DNA from: JBOHBN01 sp050698355
GTDB taxonomy: Bacteria; Actinomycetota; Actinomycetes; Streptosporangiales; WHST01
Reading direction: 5' to 3'
Assembly (NCBI GenBank): GCA_050698355.1
Contig: JBOHBN010000107.1
Location: 1-50,122 of the forward strand
Length of the DNA: 50,122 bases
The notes beneath the pieces were generated by a model, which was not told the origin of the DNA, searched no databases, and was given only the letters and a program-made list of their open reading frames with translations. Shown here one piece after another: positions 1-6,848 of the stretch (its first letter is position 1; every line of letters begins with the position of its first letter). A program made the position numbers and the translations under genes.

Positions 1-188
1 AGCTCATCGAGGGCGAGTCCTCGTCGGTCATCCATCGGAGGCTCAAGGATGGCGCCAGCCACCGACTGGTGAAGGTCCCCTACCAGCCGGCCGAGCTCGA
101 GCAGCGGCTCGCGCGCATGGGCTGGGACGTAGCGGTGACGCCGACCGCTGGCCCGTTCTTCTGGGGCGCCGCCAGCAGGCCGAGCTAG
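1..188 (+). CDS. SAM-dependent methyltransferase, C-terminal fragment
   Basis: The window opens inside this gene; the readable frame starts at base 3 and gives 61 residues before TAG at 186-188. The tail has the pattern seen at the end of class I SAM-dependent methyltransferases: a strand reading HRLVKVPYQPAELEQRL, then MGWDV and a final GPFFWGAASRP strand. The SAM-binding part lies outside the window, so the substrate cannot be inferred. Its stop codon shares the palindrome CTAG with the stop of the convergent cupin gene. Assignment rests on the C-terminal pattern only. Confidence 0.6.
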   Translation, partial: LIEGESSSVIHRRLKDGASHRLVKVPYQPAELEQRLARMGWDVAVTPTAGPFFWGAASRPS

Positions 189-571
189 CGCTGGGTGAGT
201 GAGTCGTCGTACGCGGCGGTGAGCGGACCGCCCGCGTCGCCGGTGTTCACCACACCTGTGGGTTCGATCAGCATGGCGTGGACCTCGCCGTTCGCGATCG
301 GGCAGTGCTCCACGCCGCGGGGAACGACGAACACCTGGCCAGCGCGTATCGACACGTTGCCGTCGCGCATCTGGATGGTGAGCTCACCGTCGATCACGAA
401 GAACAACTCGTCGGTGTCGGCGTGGCTGTGCCAGCTGAACTCGCCCTGGACCTTGACGACCTTGACCTCGTAGTTGTTGAGCCGCGCTACCACCTTCGGC
501 GACCAGTGCTCGGAGAACGACGCCAGCTTCTCGGCGAGGTCTATGGCTTGCATGGGCATGGGCATGGGCAT
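185..571 (-). CDS. Small cupin-domain protein
   Basis: A 128-residue single-domain cupin. The two cupin motifs are visible: SWHSHADTDELFFVIDGEL (metal-binding His and Glu residues) and later PRGVEHCPIA. Such proteins bind a metal in a beta-barrel; the reaction here is unknown. I take the ATG at 571 because a GGGAGGA ribosome-binding site lies 7 nt upstream (579-585). The start region is unusual: ATGCCC is repeated three times and followed by ATGCAA, so the protein begins MPMPMPMQ and has four in-frame Met codons. The 3' end overlaps the convergent methyltransferase stop through the shared CTAG. Confidence 0.8.
   Translation of the reverse strand: MPMPMPMQAIDLAEKLASFSEHWSPKVVARLNNYEVKVVKVQGEFSWHSHADTDELFFVIDGELTIQMRDGNVSIRAGQVFVVPRGVEHCPIANGEVHAMLIEPTGVVNTGDAGGPLTAAYDDSLTQR
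549..571 (-). repeat. ATGCCC hexanucleotide repeat at the cupin start codon
   Basis: Read on the minus strand, three ATGCCC units and a final ATGC form the first codons of the cupin gene. The unit length is a multiple of three, so slippage would add or remove Met-Pro pairs and alternative starts without shifting frame. Confidence 0.8.
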
Positions 572-610
572 GGGCCGATCCTCCCACCGCACGTCCGCCT
601 CCCCCTACCG

Positions 611-1930
611 TCAGGGCGGGTCGTGCAGGTGGTTGACGCGTGGCTTCTGTTCCGGGTCGATCCATTTTGGCGGGGTGATCCAGATGCGGCCGCCTTTGAG
701 TTCGAGTGTCCAGTCGGGGGTGTCGGCGCGGTCGTGGTGGGTGGCGCAGAGCAGTGCGGTGTTGGCGAGGCTGGTGTGCCCGCCGTGCAGCCAGCTTCGC
801 AGGTGGTGGCCTTCGCAGCGCGACGGTGGCGCGTCGCAGCCGGGCCAGGCGCATCCCTTGTCGCGGATCTCCAGCGCTCGTCGCAGTGCGGGGCCGATGA
901 CCCGCTGGGAGCGGCCGACCGACAGCGGCTCCCCGTCGTGGTCGAGGACCGCCGGCACTACGCCCGCGTCGCACGCCATGCGCAGCGCCGCCCGGGCGGT
1001 GACCGCGTCACCGTAGGGCAACTGCCCCAGCCCGGACCGCCGCTCCAGCTCCTGTAGCCCGATGGCGACGACGAGGGTCGGCTTCGCGCCACCATGGACC
1101 GGCATGTCAGGCTGCGCGCACTGCCGCTTGCAGAGTTCGACCAGCGCGTCGGCGTTCCGCCGCGCCGCGGACCTGGGGTCCTTGACCCCGTCGACCTCTG
1201 GGGTGGGTTTGGCGAGGGGGTCGAGGGCGGCGCGGATCCAGCCCTCGCCCTCGGGGTCGAACGACCCACGCAACTCGCCCATCCCATGAAGTCCTTTGGA
1301 GAACCGCAATTCGCGCTTGCTGGTCCTCTCCTCCTCCGAGGCGAGCGTGCCGTCCGGGTCCAGGCACGCCGCCACCTTGGTGGCGAGCTTGCCCAGCTGT
1401 GTCGGGTCGAGCACCCGCGCCTGTTCGGCCAGCAGTGCCTCCGCCTCCACCCGCTCCTCGGGGGTGACGGCGTCGGGGAGCCTCTCCAACCGGTCCACCA
1501 CGACAGCCACATGCGCGGGCGACACCGCGCCGTCGGCCTGCACCGCCGCCAGGTACGGATACGCCGGCGGCAGCGTCTCCCCGCTGAGGCTGGTGCGCGG
1601 CTGAAGGAGTGCGGCGGCCCGGACCCGGCCTGCGGCCTCGCCGTGCCGGACGTGCAACACATCGCGCAGGTACGACGCCGTCGACGCGTACCCCCTAGCG
1701 GTGTCCAGCCCGCGGTCGGCGACCTGGGCAACGAGCTGCTGCTGCAGCACCGGCACCAGCCGCGCCACCTCCTCCACCGCGAGGAGCACCCCGTCGACGG
1801 TCTCATCGGACAGGAACCCCAAACCCCCGGCCGCGGCGACCGCGGCGATGTTCTCCCGCGCGGTCAGCATCGCCTCCCACACCGCCTCGTCACTGGCCGG
1901 TGTGCCGTAGTTTTCCTGATCCCGGTCCAT
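611..1930 (-). CDS. DUF222 / HNH endonuclease-domain protein
   Basis: A 439-residue member of the actinobacterial DUF222 plus HNH family (13E12-like repeat proteins). The N-terminal two thirds are the helical DUF222 region; the C-terminal HNH motif is visible as KGCAWPGCDAPP, then CEGHHLRSWLHGG and NTALLCATHHDRA, with the expected Cys pairs and His residues. The family is multicopy in actinobacterial genomes and its biological role is poorly defined. Two starts are possible, GTG at 1936 and ATG at 1930; I choose ATG because TATTGT at 1937-1942 would be a -10 box 6 nt upstream, giving a leaderless transcript. It is divergent from the EthD-type gene. Confidence 0.85.
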   Translation of the reverse strand: MDRDQENYGTPASDEAVWEAMLTARENIAAVAAAGGLGFLSDETVDGVLLAVEEVARLVPVLQQQLVAQVADRGLDTARGYASTASYLRDVLHVRHGEAAGRVRAAALLQPRTSLSGETLPPAYPYLAAVQADGAVSPAHVAVVVDRLERLPDAVTPEERVEAEALLAEQARVLDPTQLGKLATKVAACLDPDGTLASEEERTSKRELRFSKGLHGMGELRGSFDPEGEGWIRAALDPLAKPTPEVDGVKDPRSAARRNADALVELCKRQCAQPDMPVHGGAKPTLVVAIGLQELERRSGLGQLPYGDAVTARAALRMACDAGVVPAVLDHDGEPLSVGRSQRVIGPALRRALEIRDKGCAWPGCDAPPSRCEGHHLRSWLHGGHTSLANTALLCATHHDRADTPDWTLELKGGRIWITPPKWIDPEQKPRVNHLHDPP

Positions 1931-2104
1931 ACCCACACAATAGATGCCGCCACCGACAGAGCTAGCGACTAGCGACCTTGCCCTGACTTACAAGCCGATA
2001 TCGGAAGTCGCTGTCGACACGATCACGGCGACCCGATCGGGCTACATGCCCCGCTGAGTGACAATCGACCGGAGCGGAGGAGCTAACCGACCGAAAAGGG
2101 AGCC

Positions 2105-2404
2105 ATGCCGAAGCTGATCATTCTCTATGGCCATCCTGATGACCCGGCCGCGTTCGAAAAGTATTACGCCCACCGGCACCTACCGTATGCCGGCGAGCAC
2201 ATGCCAAACGTGCGCGCGGCCGAGAACATGCGGATCGTCGGTACCTCGGACGGCACCGCGCCGGCGTATTACCGCATCGCAGAGCTGACGTATGACAGTC
2301 TCGACGAGTTGCGTGCCGGCATCGCATCGGAGGACGGTCGTTCGGTCATCGCCGACCTGGACAATTTCGCGACCGGCGGCGCCACCTTACTGATCGGTGA
2401 CTGA
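2105..2404 (+). CDS. EthD-family protein
   Basis: A 99-residue protein that fits the EthD / dimeric alpha-beta barrel family: it starts with PKLIILYGHPDDPAAFEKYY, keeps the AHRHLPYAGEHMPN segment typical of EthD and ends with a short beta strand. EthD proteins are small ferredoxin-fold dimers often found near oxidative degradation genes; no such partner is next to it here, so the substrate is unknown. AAGGGAG lies a few bases before the ATG. It is convergent with the arylamine N-acetyltransferase gene across a likely shared terminator. Confidence 0.85.
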   Translation: MPKLIILYGHPDDPAAFEKYYAHRHLPYAGEHMPNVRAAENMRIVGTSDGTAPAYYRIAELTYDSLDELRAGIASEDGRSVIADLDNFATGGATLLIGD

Positions 2405-2421
2405 CAGACGTACACAGGTCG

Positions 2422-2453
2422 GGCCGTTCCGGAGTGTGCACCGGAGGGCGGCC
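2422..2453. terminator. Stem-loop between convergent genes
   Basis: GGCCG then TCCGG pairs with CCGGA then CGGCC around an 8-nt loop, with a small bulge. It lies between the EthD-type gene (+) and the acetyltransferase gene (-), so it could terminate both. There is no clear U-tract. Confidence 0.5.
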
Positions 2454-2463
2454 GGAGAGCTAG

Positions 2464-3129
2464 CTATGTCACGGTGAGCGCCGGAAGGCAGCGGAGCAGC
2501 TCGGTGATCTCTTGCCGGCCCAGGACCAGGCCGAACTCGTCGCGTACCGCGGTGGCTATCTCGCCGTCGTCGAGCTCGTGCTCGCTCGCCGACCCGTCAG
2601 GGCGCAGTTGCGTTAGCCGGCGTCCGTGCAACCGCAACTGGGAGGCGTCGTCCTTGCGCATGATCACGACCTGCCCGACGAACGGTGAGGAGGGATGGGT
2701 GGAGGTGAAGTAGTTGGCCACCACGACATCCGAGTATTGTCGCGGTTCAACGAGGAAGGTGTACAGCGGCGTGTGCACGTGGCCGTGGCGTTCGATCACC
2801 TGCCAGCCGCACTCGCCGCGTGGAACGAGCTGGTAGGTCCAGCCGCCCTGGCGCTGCGGTCCGGCATCCTCCCATGGCAAGGGCTCGAGCAGCCCGGCGC
2901 CGAAGCCCGGGTCAGCTAGCCACTCCCGGCCCTCGGCGCGCACGTGCAGGGTCATGTGCGATTGCGGCCTGGGCCGGTCCTGGTTGGCGCCGATGCGGGC
3001 CAGCAGCCGGTCGACGGAGTACCCGAGGCGTTCGAGCACTGCGGCGAACAGCACCCCGTGCTCGTAGCAGTATCCGCCTCGACCCGCACCGACCAGCTTG
3101 GCTTGCACGTCGTCGAGTTCAACGGTCAT
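2464..3129 (-). CDS. Arylamine N-acetyltransferase lacking the N-terminal segment
   Basis: A 221-residue NAT-family protein. The catalytic triad positions are visible: Cys in GRGGYCYEH, His in SHMTLHV and Asp in LADPGFG. Family members are about 270-280 residues and begin with a helical segment and a PFENLD motif before the Cys; here the sequence starts at VELDDVQAKLVGAGRGGYC, so roughly the first 50 residues are absent. The upstream DNA is fully used by the PPOX gene, whose stop lies 4 bp before this ATG, so no frameshifted N-terminus is hidden there. The last gene of a doxX-PPOX-NAT operon. It may be a remnant or a shortened enzyme; function is uncertain although the catalytic residues survive. 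Confidence 0.8.
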   Translation of the reverse strand: MTVELDDVQAKLVGAGRGGYCYEHGVLFAAVLERLGYSVDRLLARIGANQDRPRPQSHMTLHVRAEGREWLADPGFGAGLLEPLPWEDAGPQRQGGWTYQLVPRGECGWQVIERHGHVHTPLYTFLVEPRQYSDVVVANYFTSTHPSSPFVGQVVIMRKDDASQLRLHGRRLTQLRPDGSASEHELDDGEIATAVRDEFGLVLGRQEITELLRCLPALTVT

Positions 3130-3133
3130 CGCG

Positions 3134-3502
3134 CTAGCCCTCCAGTCCCCAGCTGACCACCCTGGTCGGAGTGATCCGGATGATCGCCCCCCGGGGCGCG
3201 CCGTCGGGCCAGGTTGCCTCGTCCAATGCTTCGGCGTGGCCGCGGACCTGCACAGCCCGGGGCTGCCAGGGCGGCAGCACGTCGTCGACGACGAACCCAA
3301 CGGCTGGGTTGGCCCGCGCGTTAATGAACTTCCGGGTGGCCGCGAAGTCGCGCCCGCCGATGTCGATGGTGTTGTGCTGAGGGTTGTAGTTCCACCCCAA
3401 CGGCACCACGTGCGGAGTGCCATCCGGGTCAACGGTGGCCAGCCGGCCCAGCTTGTCCCCCGCGGCAAGATAGGCCAGCTCGGCGCCAGTAAATGCGCTC
3501 AT
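3134..3502 (-). CDS. PPOX-class F420-dependent oxidoreductase-like protein
   Basis: A 122-residue pyridoxamine-5'-phosphate-oxidase-fold protein. The split-barrel pattern is visible: KLGRLATVDPDGTPHVVPLGWNY near residues 16-38, GGRDFAATRKF, then NPAVGFVVDDV and the C-terminal RITPTRVVSWGLEG. It most resembles the MSMEG_5819-type subgroup of F420-binding PPOX proteins, which carry out deazaflavin-dependent reductions; the substrate is unknown. The start is the ATG that overlaps the doxX stop as ATGA, implying translational coupling, and its own stop is 4 bp from the NAT start. The operon context with MarR and DoxX suggests a redox or xenobiotic role (inference). Confidence 0.85.
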   Translation of the reverse strand: MSAFTGAELAYLAAGDKLGRLATVDPDGTPHVVPLGWNYNPQHNTIDIGGRDFAATRKFINARANPAVGFVVDDVLPPWQPRAVQVRGHAEALDEATWPDGAPRGAIIRITPTRVVSWGLEG

Positions 3503-3909
3503 CGGATGAATCCCTTCACCAGTGCCACGGTGCGACCCCGGCGCGCGTAGGCGATCACTGCGACCAGCAGCAGGAACACGGCAGCGGCCGCCGGGTTGCC
3601 GCTGATGACAAGCAGATGAGTGGCAATCGCGCCGAGCCACAGGCCCACGAGGGCCAGGCCGGCCAGCCCGCAGAGCCGCGGGATCAGCAGTCCGAGGCCG
3701 CCGGCGACCTCCAACGCCCCGGTCAGGTACCGAAACCACTCGCCGGCGCCGATCTCCTCGAATATCTCGACAGGTTGCGCTGCCCCGCCGACGGTGGCCA
3801 GGCCAGCGCCGACAACCGCCACCGCGGTGACGCCCTGCACTATCCAAAGGGCGATGTTGGCCCTTCGGCGCGCTGGGTGCCCTGCTCGGATCGTGTCGGT
3901 GGTGGTCAT
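3499..3909 (-). CDS. DoxX-like integral membrane protein
   Basis: A 136-residue protein with four predicted transmembrane helices (about residues 20-40, 60-80, 82-100 and 105-123) and the GALEVAGGLGLLIPRL segment typical of the DoxX_2 family. Family members are small quinone-pathway-linked or stress-linked membrane proteins; no catalytic activity can be read from the sequence. GGAGAG precedes the ATG. First gene of the doxX-PPOX-NAT operon, divergent from marR; the 98-bp intergenic region holds two palindromes that are likely MarR operators. Confidence 0.85.
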   Translation of the reverse strand: MTTTDTIRAGHPARRRANIALWIVQGVTAVAVVGAGLATVGGAAQPVEIFEEIGAGEWFRYLTGALEVAGGLGLLIPRLCGLAGLALVGLWLGAIATHLLVISGNPAAAAVFLLLVAVIAYARRGRTVALVKGFIR

Positions 3910-3922
3910 GGTCTCTCCGTAC

Positions 3923-3957
3923 TTAGTTGTCGAGCGGACATCTGCTGCCGCAACTAA
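3923..3957. promoter_or_regulatory. Nested palindrome, candidate MarR operator 1
   Basis: Outer perfect 7-bp arms TTAGTTG (3923-3929) and CAACTAA (3951-3957) enclose an inner palindrome AGCGGACATCTGCT (3933-3946). The site lies just upstream of doxX. The inner half site resembles the one at 3968-3980. Confidence 0.6.
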
Positions 3958-3967
3958 AGCTTGCTAT

Positions 3968-3980
3968 GCGGATGTTCCGC
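3968..3980. promoter_or_regulatory. Palindrome, candidate MarR operator 2
   Basis: GCGGA-TGT-TCCGC, perfect 5-bp arms, lies 28 bp before the marR start and shares the GCGGA half site with the inner palindrome at 3933-3946. Position near the marR promoter suggests autoregulation. Confidence 0.6.
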
Positions 3981-4007
3981 TTGTCAAGTAATTGCTACGC
4001 TTAGGCT

Positions 4008-4478
4008 GTGACCGATCCGTTCGCCGACCCACGGCTGACCGCCATGGGCCTGTTCATCGAAACGTTCGAGGGCCTGGTGGCCCGGCTCGACACTGTGCAC
4101 TCCGACCACGGCCTGGCCGGCAAGGACTTCGACACGCTCATCCGATTGGCCCGCTCGCCCGAGCGGCGGCTTCGGATGAGCGACCTCGCCAGCCAGACAG
4201 CGCTGTCCACCAGCGGCATCACCCGAGTCGTGGACCGCCTCGAACGAGCCGGGTCGGTCCGACGCGAACCCGACCCGACAGACCGGCGCAGCTCCTACGC
4301 AGTGCTCACGGACGCCGGGCTCGAACAGCTCGCCGCCGACGTGCCGGACACAGTCGAGACCATCGAACGTTGGTTCACCGGTCTGCTCGAAGCAGATCAG
4401 CTCGAAGCGTTTCTGGCCGCGCTACACGCGATCCGCGCCGAGGTCCGCCCCGACGCCACCGCAGGCGCACCCCGGTAG
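4008..4478 (+). CDS. MarR-family transcriptional regulator
   Basis: A 156-residue winged-helix regulator. The recognition region LRMSDLASQTALSTSGITRVVDRLERAG and the wing DPTDRRSSYAVLTDAG are the usual MarR signatures; flanking helices would form the dimer. It probably represses the divergent doxX-PPOX-NAT operon and itself through the palindromes at 3923-3980. The start is GTG; TACGCT at 3996-4001 lies 6 nt upstream and would be the -10 of a leaderless transcript. The effector is unknown, but MarR proteins next to redox enzymes usually sense phenolics or oxidants. Confidence 0.9.
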   Translation: MTDPFADPRLTAMGLFIETFEGLVARLDTVHSDHGLAGKDFDTLIRLARSPERRLRMSDLASQTALSTSGITRVVDRLERAGSVRREPDPTDRRSSYAVLTDAGLEQLAADVPDTVETIERWFTGLLEADQLEAFLAALHAIRAEVRPDATAGAPR

Positions 4479-4646
4479 GCCTGCCGATGCGTGTTCGCCG
4501 GCGAGCCAGAGACCCTGGACGCCCGCCCACCATGCCGAAATGCGACCGTCCGCTGGCTCGTCCAGAAGGTTATCGGCGAGTACGCCCGCCACAACGGCCA
4601 CTCGGACCTGATCCGGGAAGCCATCGATGGTCAGATCGGCGAGTGA
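4479..4646 (+). pseudogene. DinB/DUF664 (mycothiol-transferase-like) C-terminal remnant
   Basis: In the same frame as marR and directly after its stop, 55 codons remain open up to TGA at 4644-4646. The last 35 residues include ATVRWLVQKVIGEY, ARHNGHSDLIREAIDG and QIGE, which match the C-terminal end of DUF664/DinB_2 proteins (thiol-dependent transferases with a conserved His-rich helix). There is no start codon with a ribosome-binding site and about 110 N-terminal residues are missing, so it is a relic, probably left by a deletion that joined marR to the tail of this gene. Confidence 0.65.
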
Positions 4647-4658
4647 GACGACGACATG

Positions 4659-4796
4659 TCACCGCTGGACCCAGCGTGCGAACCAGATCGTCCATGCCGC
4701 GAGCACAACGATCGCGGCGACCGACATGGCTGATGAGAGACCAGCCATGACGTCGATGGGTAGCGCCTCCCACGCCCACGACCAGCAGCATTCCAC
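4659..4796 (-). CDS. Possible 45-residue membrane peptide or gene remnant
   Basis: A GTG-started frame encodes a tryptophan-rich N-terminus (ECCWSWAWEALPIDV) followed by one hydrophobic helix (MSVAAIVVLAAWTIWFA) and RWVQR. The frame stays open upstream to the GTGATCATGAA repeat, without a better start. I see no ribosome-binding site. It lies downstream of the ArsR gene on the same strand. It may be the C-terminal remnant of a larger membrane protein; family unknown. Confidence 0.25.
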   Translation of the reverse strand: MECCWSWAWEALPIDVMAGLSSAMSVAAIVVLAAWTIWFARWVQR

Positions 4797-4863
4797 GCCA
4801 CGCCAAGAACCGCGCGCATACAGGCGAATCGGCCTACGATCTGTGCCTTCCGCCTCCCGCTCG

Positions 4864-4917
4864 GGTGATCATGAAAGGTCGTCGTCGCCATAGCAACGAA
4901 CATCCTTCATGATCACC
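4864..4917. repeat. GTGATCATGAA palindromic element, copy 1
   Basis: Left arm 4864-4878 (GGTGATCATGAAAGG) and right arm 4904-4917 (CCTTCATGATCACC) pair with a single A bulge around a 25-nt spacer. The spacer is 17/25 identical to that of copy 2. The right arm contains the TGA stop of the ArsR gene, so the element forms the gene's 3' end and could act as its terminator. Confidence 0.85.
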
Positions 4918-5239
4918 GCGGGGGTGCTTCCGCGACCGCCTTGACGTGCGCGAGCCGCCGGTCCCATCCCGCCGCGAGGTCCTGCAGCCAGTTCGCCGAC
5001 CGGGTCAGCTCGTCGGAGCGCACGACGTAGACCACGGCTCGACCGTCGCGCGTCGACTCGACCAGTCCCGCCTCCTGCAGGACGTGCAGGTGCTTCTGGA
5101 CCGCTTGGCGGGTGACGTCCAGGGTCGGGCTGAGGGCGGTGGCCGACGCCCGACCCTGGGTGGCGAGTTGTTCGAGGATTCGCTGCCGCGTGTTGTCGGC
5201 GAGTGCAGCGAACACCTCGACCGGCGCCGCATGCGTCAT
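4913..5239 (-). CDS. ArsR-family regulator of the SRPBCC operon
   Basis: A 108-residue winged-helix regulator. VFAALADNTRQRILEQLA is the ArsR-type N-terminal helix and SPTLDVTRQAVQKHLHVLQEAG the recognition helix; VESTRDGRAVVYVV forms the wing. No metal-binding Cys motif is present, as in the ArsR group paired with AHSA1/SRPBCC genes. The start is the ATG overlapping the SRPBCC stop as ATGA. Its own TGA lies inside the palindromic element at 4904-4917. Two palindromes upstream of the SRPBCC gene are likely operators. Confidence 0.9.
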   Translation of the reverse strand: MTHAAPVEVFAALADNTRQRILEQLATQGRASATALSPTLDVTRQAVQKHLHVLQEAGLVESTRDGRAVVYVVRSDELTRSANWLQDLAAGWDRRLAHVKAVAEAPPR

Positions 5240-5586
5240 CGCCGCTCCAGATGCGTACGCGCCGCCGCGAGCTCGGTCTCCCATCCCGACGTGTTGTCCT
5301 CGAACCGGACGCGGCGCTCCTCAGCGGGCAGGTCCAGCCCGGCGAAGCCGCTCTCGACGACCCTCAGCGTCGCGCCACCGGGCCGTTCGTCGATGAAGAA
5401 CTCCACCAGCGTGTGCATCGGAGTCGACTCCCCCGAGGCGTCCAGCTCCCAGCGGAACGACACGTAACGCGGCGGATCCGTCCGCACGGTCCGAATCCGG
5501 AACTCGCCATGGGCCCCGTCGTGGACGACTGCGAGGTCGGCGATGTCGCGCTCGATGCGGTCCCGGGCCAGTACGTCGTCGGTCAT
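5236..5586 (-). CDS. SRPBCC (AHSA1-like) domain protein
   Basis: A 116-residue START/SRPBCC-fold protein, recognisable from IERDIADLAVVHDGAHGE, the central FRWELDASGESTPMHTLVEFFI and GGATLRVVESGFAGL followed by the C-terminal helix NTSGWETELAAARTHLER. The AHSA1-like group is a helix-grip fold that binds hydrophobic ligands; the ligand is unknown. First gene of a two-gene operon with the ArsR-type regulator, an arrangement common in actinobacteria. Confidence 0.85.
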   Translation of the reverse strand: MTDDVLARDRIERDIADLAVVHDGAHGEFRIRTVRTDPPRYVSFRWELDASGESTPMHTLVEFFIDERPGGATLRVVESGFAGLDLPAEERRVRFEDNTSGWETELAAARTHLERR

Positions 5587-5609
5587 GTCGGTTCCTTCCG
5601 TCGATCATC

Positions 5610-5663
5610 GTTGTGCAACCACAGAGTTGCACAACACACCGCCAAGCGCAACCAACCAGTTGC
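5610..5663. promoter_or_regulatory. Tandem GCAAC-N6-GTTGC operators
   Basis: Site 1 at 5610-5635 has perfect 10-bp arms GTTGTGCAAC and GTTGCACAAC around 6 nt. Site 2 at 5648-5663 keeps the core GCAAC-N6-GTTGC. The centres are 33 bp apart, about three helical turns. They precede the SRPBCC-ArsR operon and are the most likely ArsR binding sites. Confidence 0.65.
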
Positions 5664-5685
5664 AGAACTTTATCAGGCTTATACT

Positions 5686-5697
5686 TGACCGGTTCAG
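5686..5697. promoter_or_regulatory. LacI operator at the lacI promoter
   Basis: TGACCGGTTCA at 5686-5696 is a one-base-shorter version of the perfect palindrome TGAACCGGTTCA found upstream of the binding-protein gene. It lies directly after a TATACT -10-like box (5680-5685), where bound repressor would block lacI transcription. Confidence 0.6.
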
Positions 5698-5718
5698 TAC
5701 CACGGGTGGAGGGAAACG

Positions 5719-6729
5719 GTGCGGCGCCCCACGATCTCGGATATCGCGCGAGCGGCCGGCGTTTCCAAGGGAGCCGTTTCCTACGCGCTGAACGGGAAGC
5801 CCGGCGTGTCGGCGGAGACCAGGGCACGGGTCCTGGCGCTGGCCGAGCAGCTGGGCTGGGTACCGAGCAGCGCCGCACGCGCACTCTCCAACCACCGCGC
5901 CGGGGCCGTGGGTATGGTGGCCGCACGCGACCCGGAGCTGGTGTGGACCGAGCCGTACTTCATGCGCGTCGTGGCCGGCATCGAGCGCGCGGCGGCGGGG
6001 CGCGAGATCGGACTGCTGCTCACCACGGTCCGCGATACCAAGACCGAGCTCGACACCTACCGCCGGTGGTGGGCGGGCCGGCGGGTGGACGGCGTCTTCC
6101 TCCTCGACATGCGCATCGACGATCCGCGGCCCGCACTGCTCGCCGACCTGGCCATACCGGCGGCGATCCTCGGCGCGCAGCGCCCGTACGACGGCATCCC
6201 CAGCACGCTGGTCGAGGATCACGACGCGATGCTGCGCGCGGTCACCCACCTGGTGGAGCTCGGCCACCGGCGCCTCGCCCGTGTTTCCGGGCCCAGCCAC
6301 CTGGAGCACGCGGCACGGCGTTGGCGGTACTTCGACGCGGCGTGCCGCGACCTGCTCGGCGGCGAGCAACCGCAAATAGAGACCGACTACACCGCACAGT
6401 GCGGGCTCAAGGCGACACACCAGCTGCTCGATGCCGATAGACGCCCTTCCGCGGTCATCTACGACAACGACGTCATGGCCGCCGCGGCGGTCGCCGAGCT
6501 GACCAGCACCGGTCTCACGATCCCGCAGGACCTCGCCGTGCTCGCCTGGGACGACTCGCCGCTGTGTGAGCTGGTACGGCCCGCCGTCACCGCTTTCACC
6601 CATGACGTGACGGCCGAGGCGACCGCCGCCGCCGAGCTGCTGCTACGCCACATCGAGCTGGGCGAGGCGACCGACGAGTGGCTCCCGCCGCGCCGCCTGA
6701 CCGTAAGGGCGAGCACTGCGGGCGCCTGA
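5719..6729 (+). CDS. LacI-family transcriptional regulator of the sugar locus
   Basis: A 336-residue LacI/GalR regulator. The N-terminal helix-turn-helix and hinge read TISDIARAAGVSKGAVSYAL and SSAARALSNHRAGAVG; the rest is a periplasmic-binding-protein-like sugar sensor ending in RRLTVRAST. The start is GTG with GGAGGG upstream. It precedes, in the same direction, the ABC transporter and glycosidase genes, and copies of a CCGGTT-centred palindrome occur before both lacI and the binding-protein gene, so it likely represses both. The inducer is probably the imported oligosaccharide or its product (inference). Confidence 0.92.
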   Translation: MRRPTISDIARAAGVSKGAVSYALNGKPGVSAETRARVLALAEQLGWVPSSAARALSNHRAGAVGMVAARDPELVWTEPYFMRVVAGIERAAAGREIGLLLTTVRDTKTELDTYRRWWAGRRVDGVFLLDMRIDDPRPALLADLAIPAAILGAQRPYDGIPSTLVEDHDAMLRAVTHLVELGHRRLARVSGPSHLEHAARRWRYFDAACRDLLGGEQPQIETDYTAQCGLKATHQLLDADRRPSAVIYDNDVMAAAAVAELTSTGLTIPQDLAVLAWDDSPLCELVRPAVTAFTHDVTAEATAAAELLLRHIELGEATDEWLPPRRLTVRASTAGA

Positions 6730-6802
6730 CGGTACCCCTCACTCGGCGAGGCACCGGCAGAGGCCGAACGCGCTACCCGTACCTTCATCGAGAAATTTCG
6801 GG

Positions 6803-6814
6803 TGAACCGGTTCA
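6803..6814. promoter_or_regulatory. LacI operator, perfect copy
   Basis: TGAACCGGTTCA is a perfect 12-bp palindrome with the CCGG centre typical of LacI-family operators. It lies 101 bp before the start of the binding-protein gene. Confidence 0.75.
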
Positions 6815-6848
6815 GAAACGGCCGGGGGTCGTCTACCATCGCCGGTAC

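Noticed and set aside
549..571. Phase-variable on/off switch at the cupin gene
   Set aside because: The repeat unit is six bases, so slippage cannot shift the frame.
3130..3468. Upstream extension of the NAT gene as its missing N-terminus
   Set aside because: The residues are unrelated to NAT (Ser/Thr/Pro/Arg-rich) and the DNA encodes the PPOX protein in another frame.
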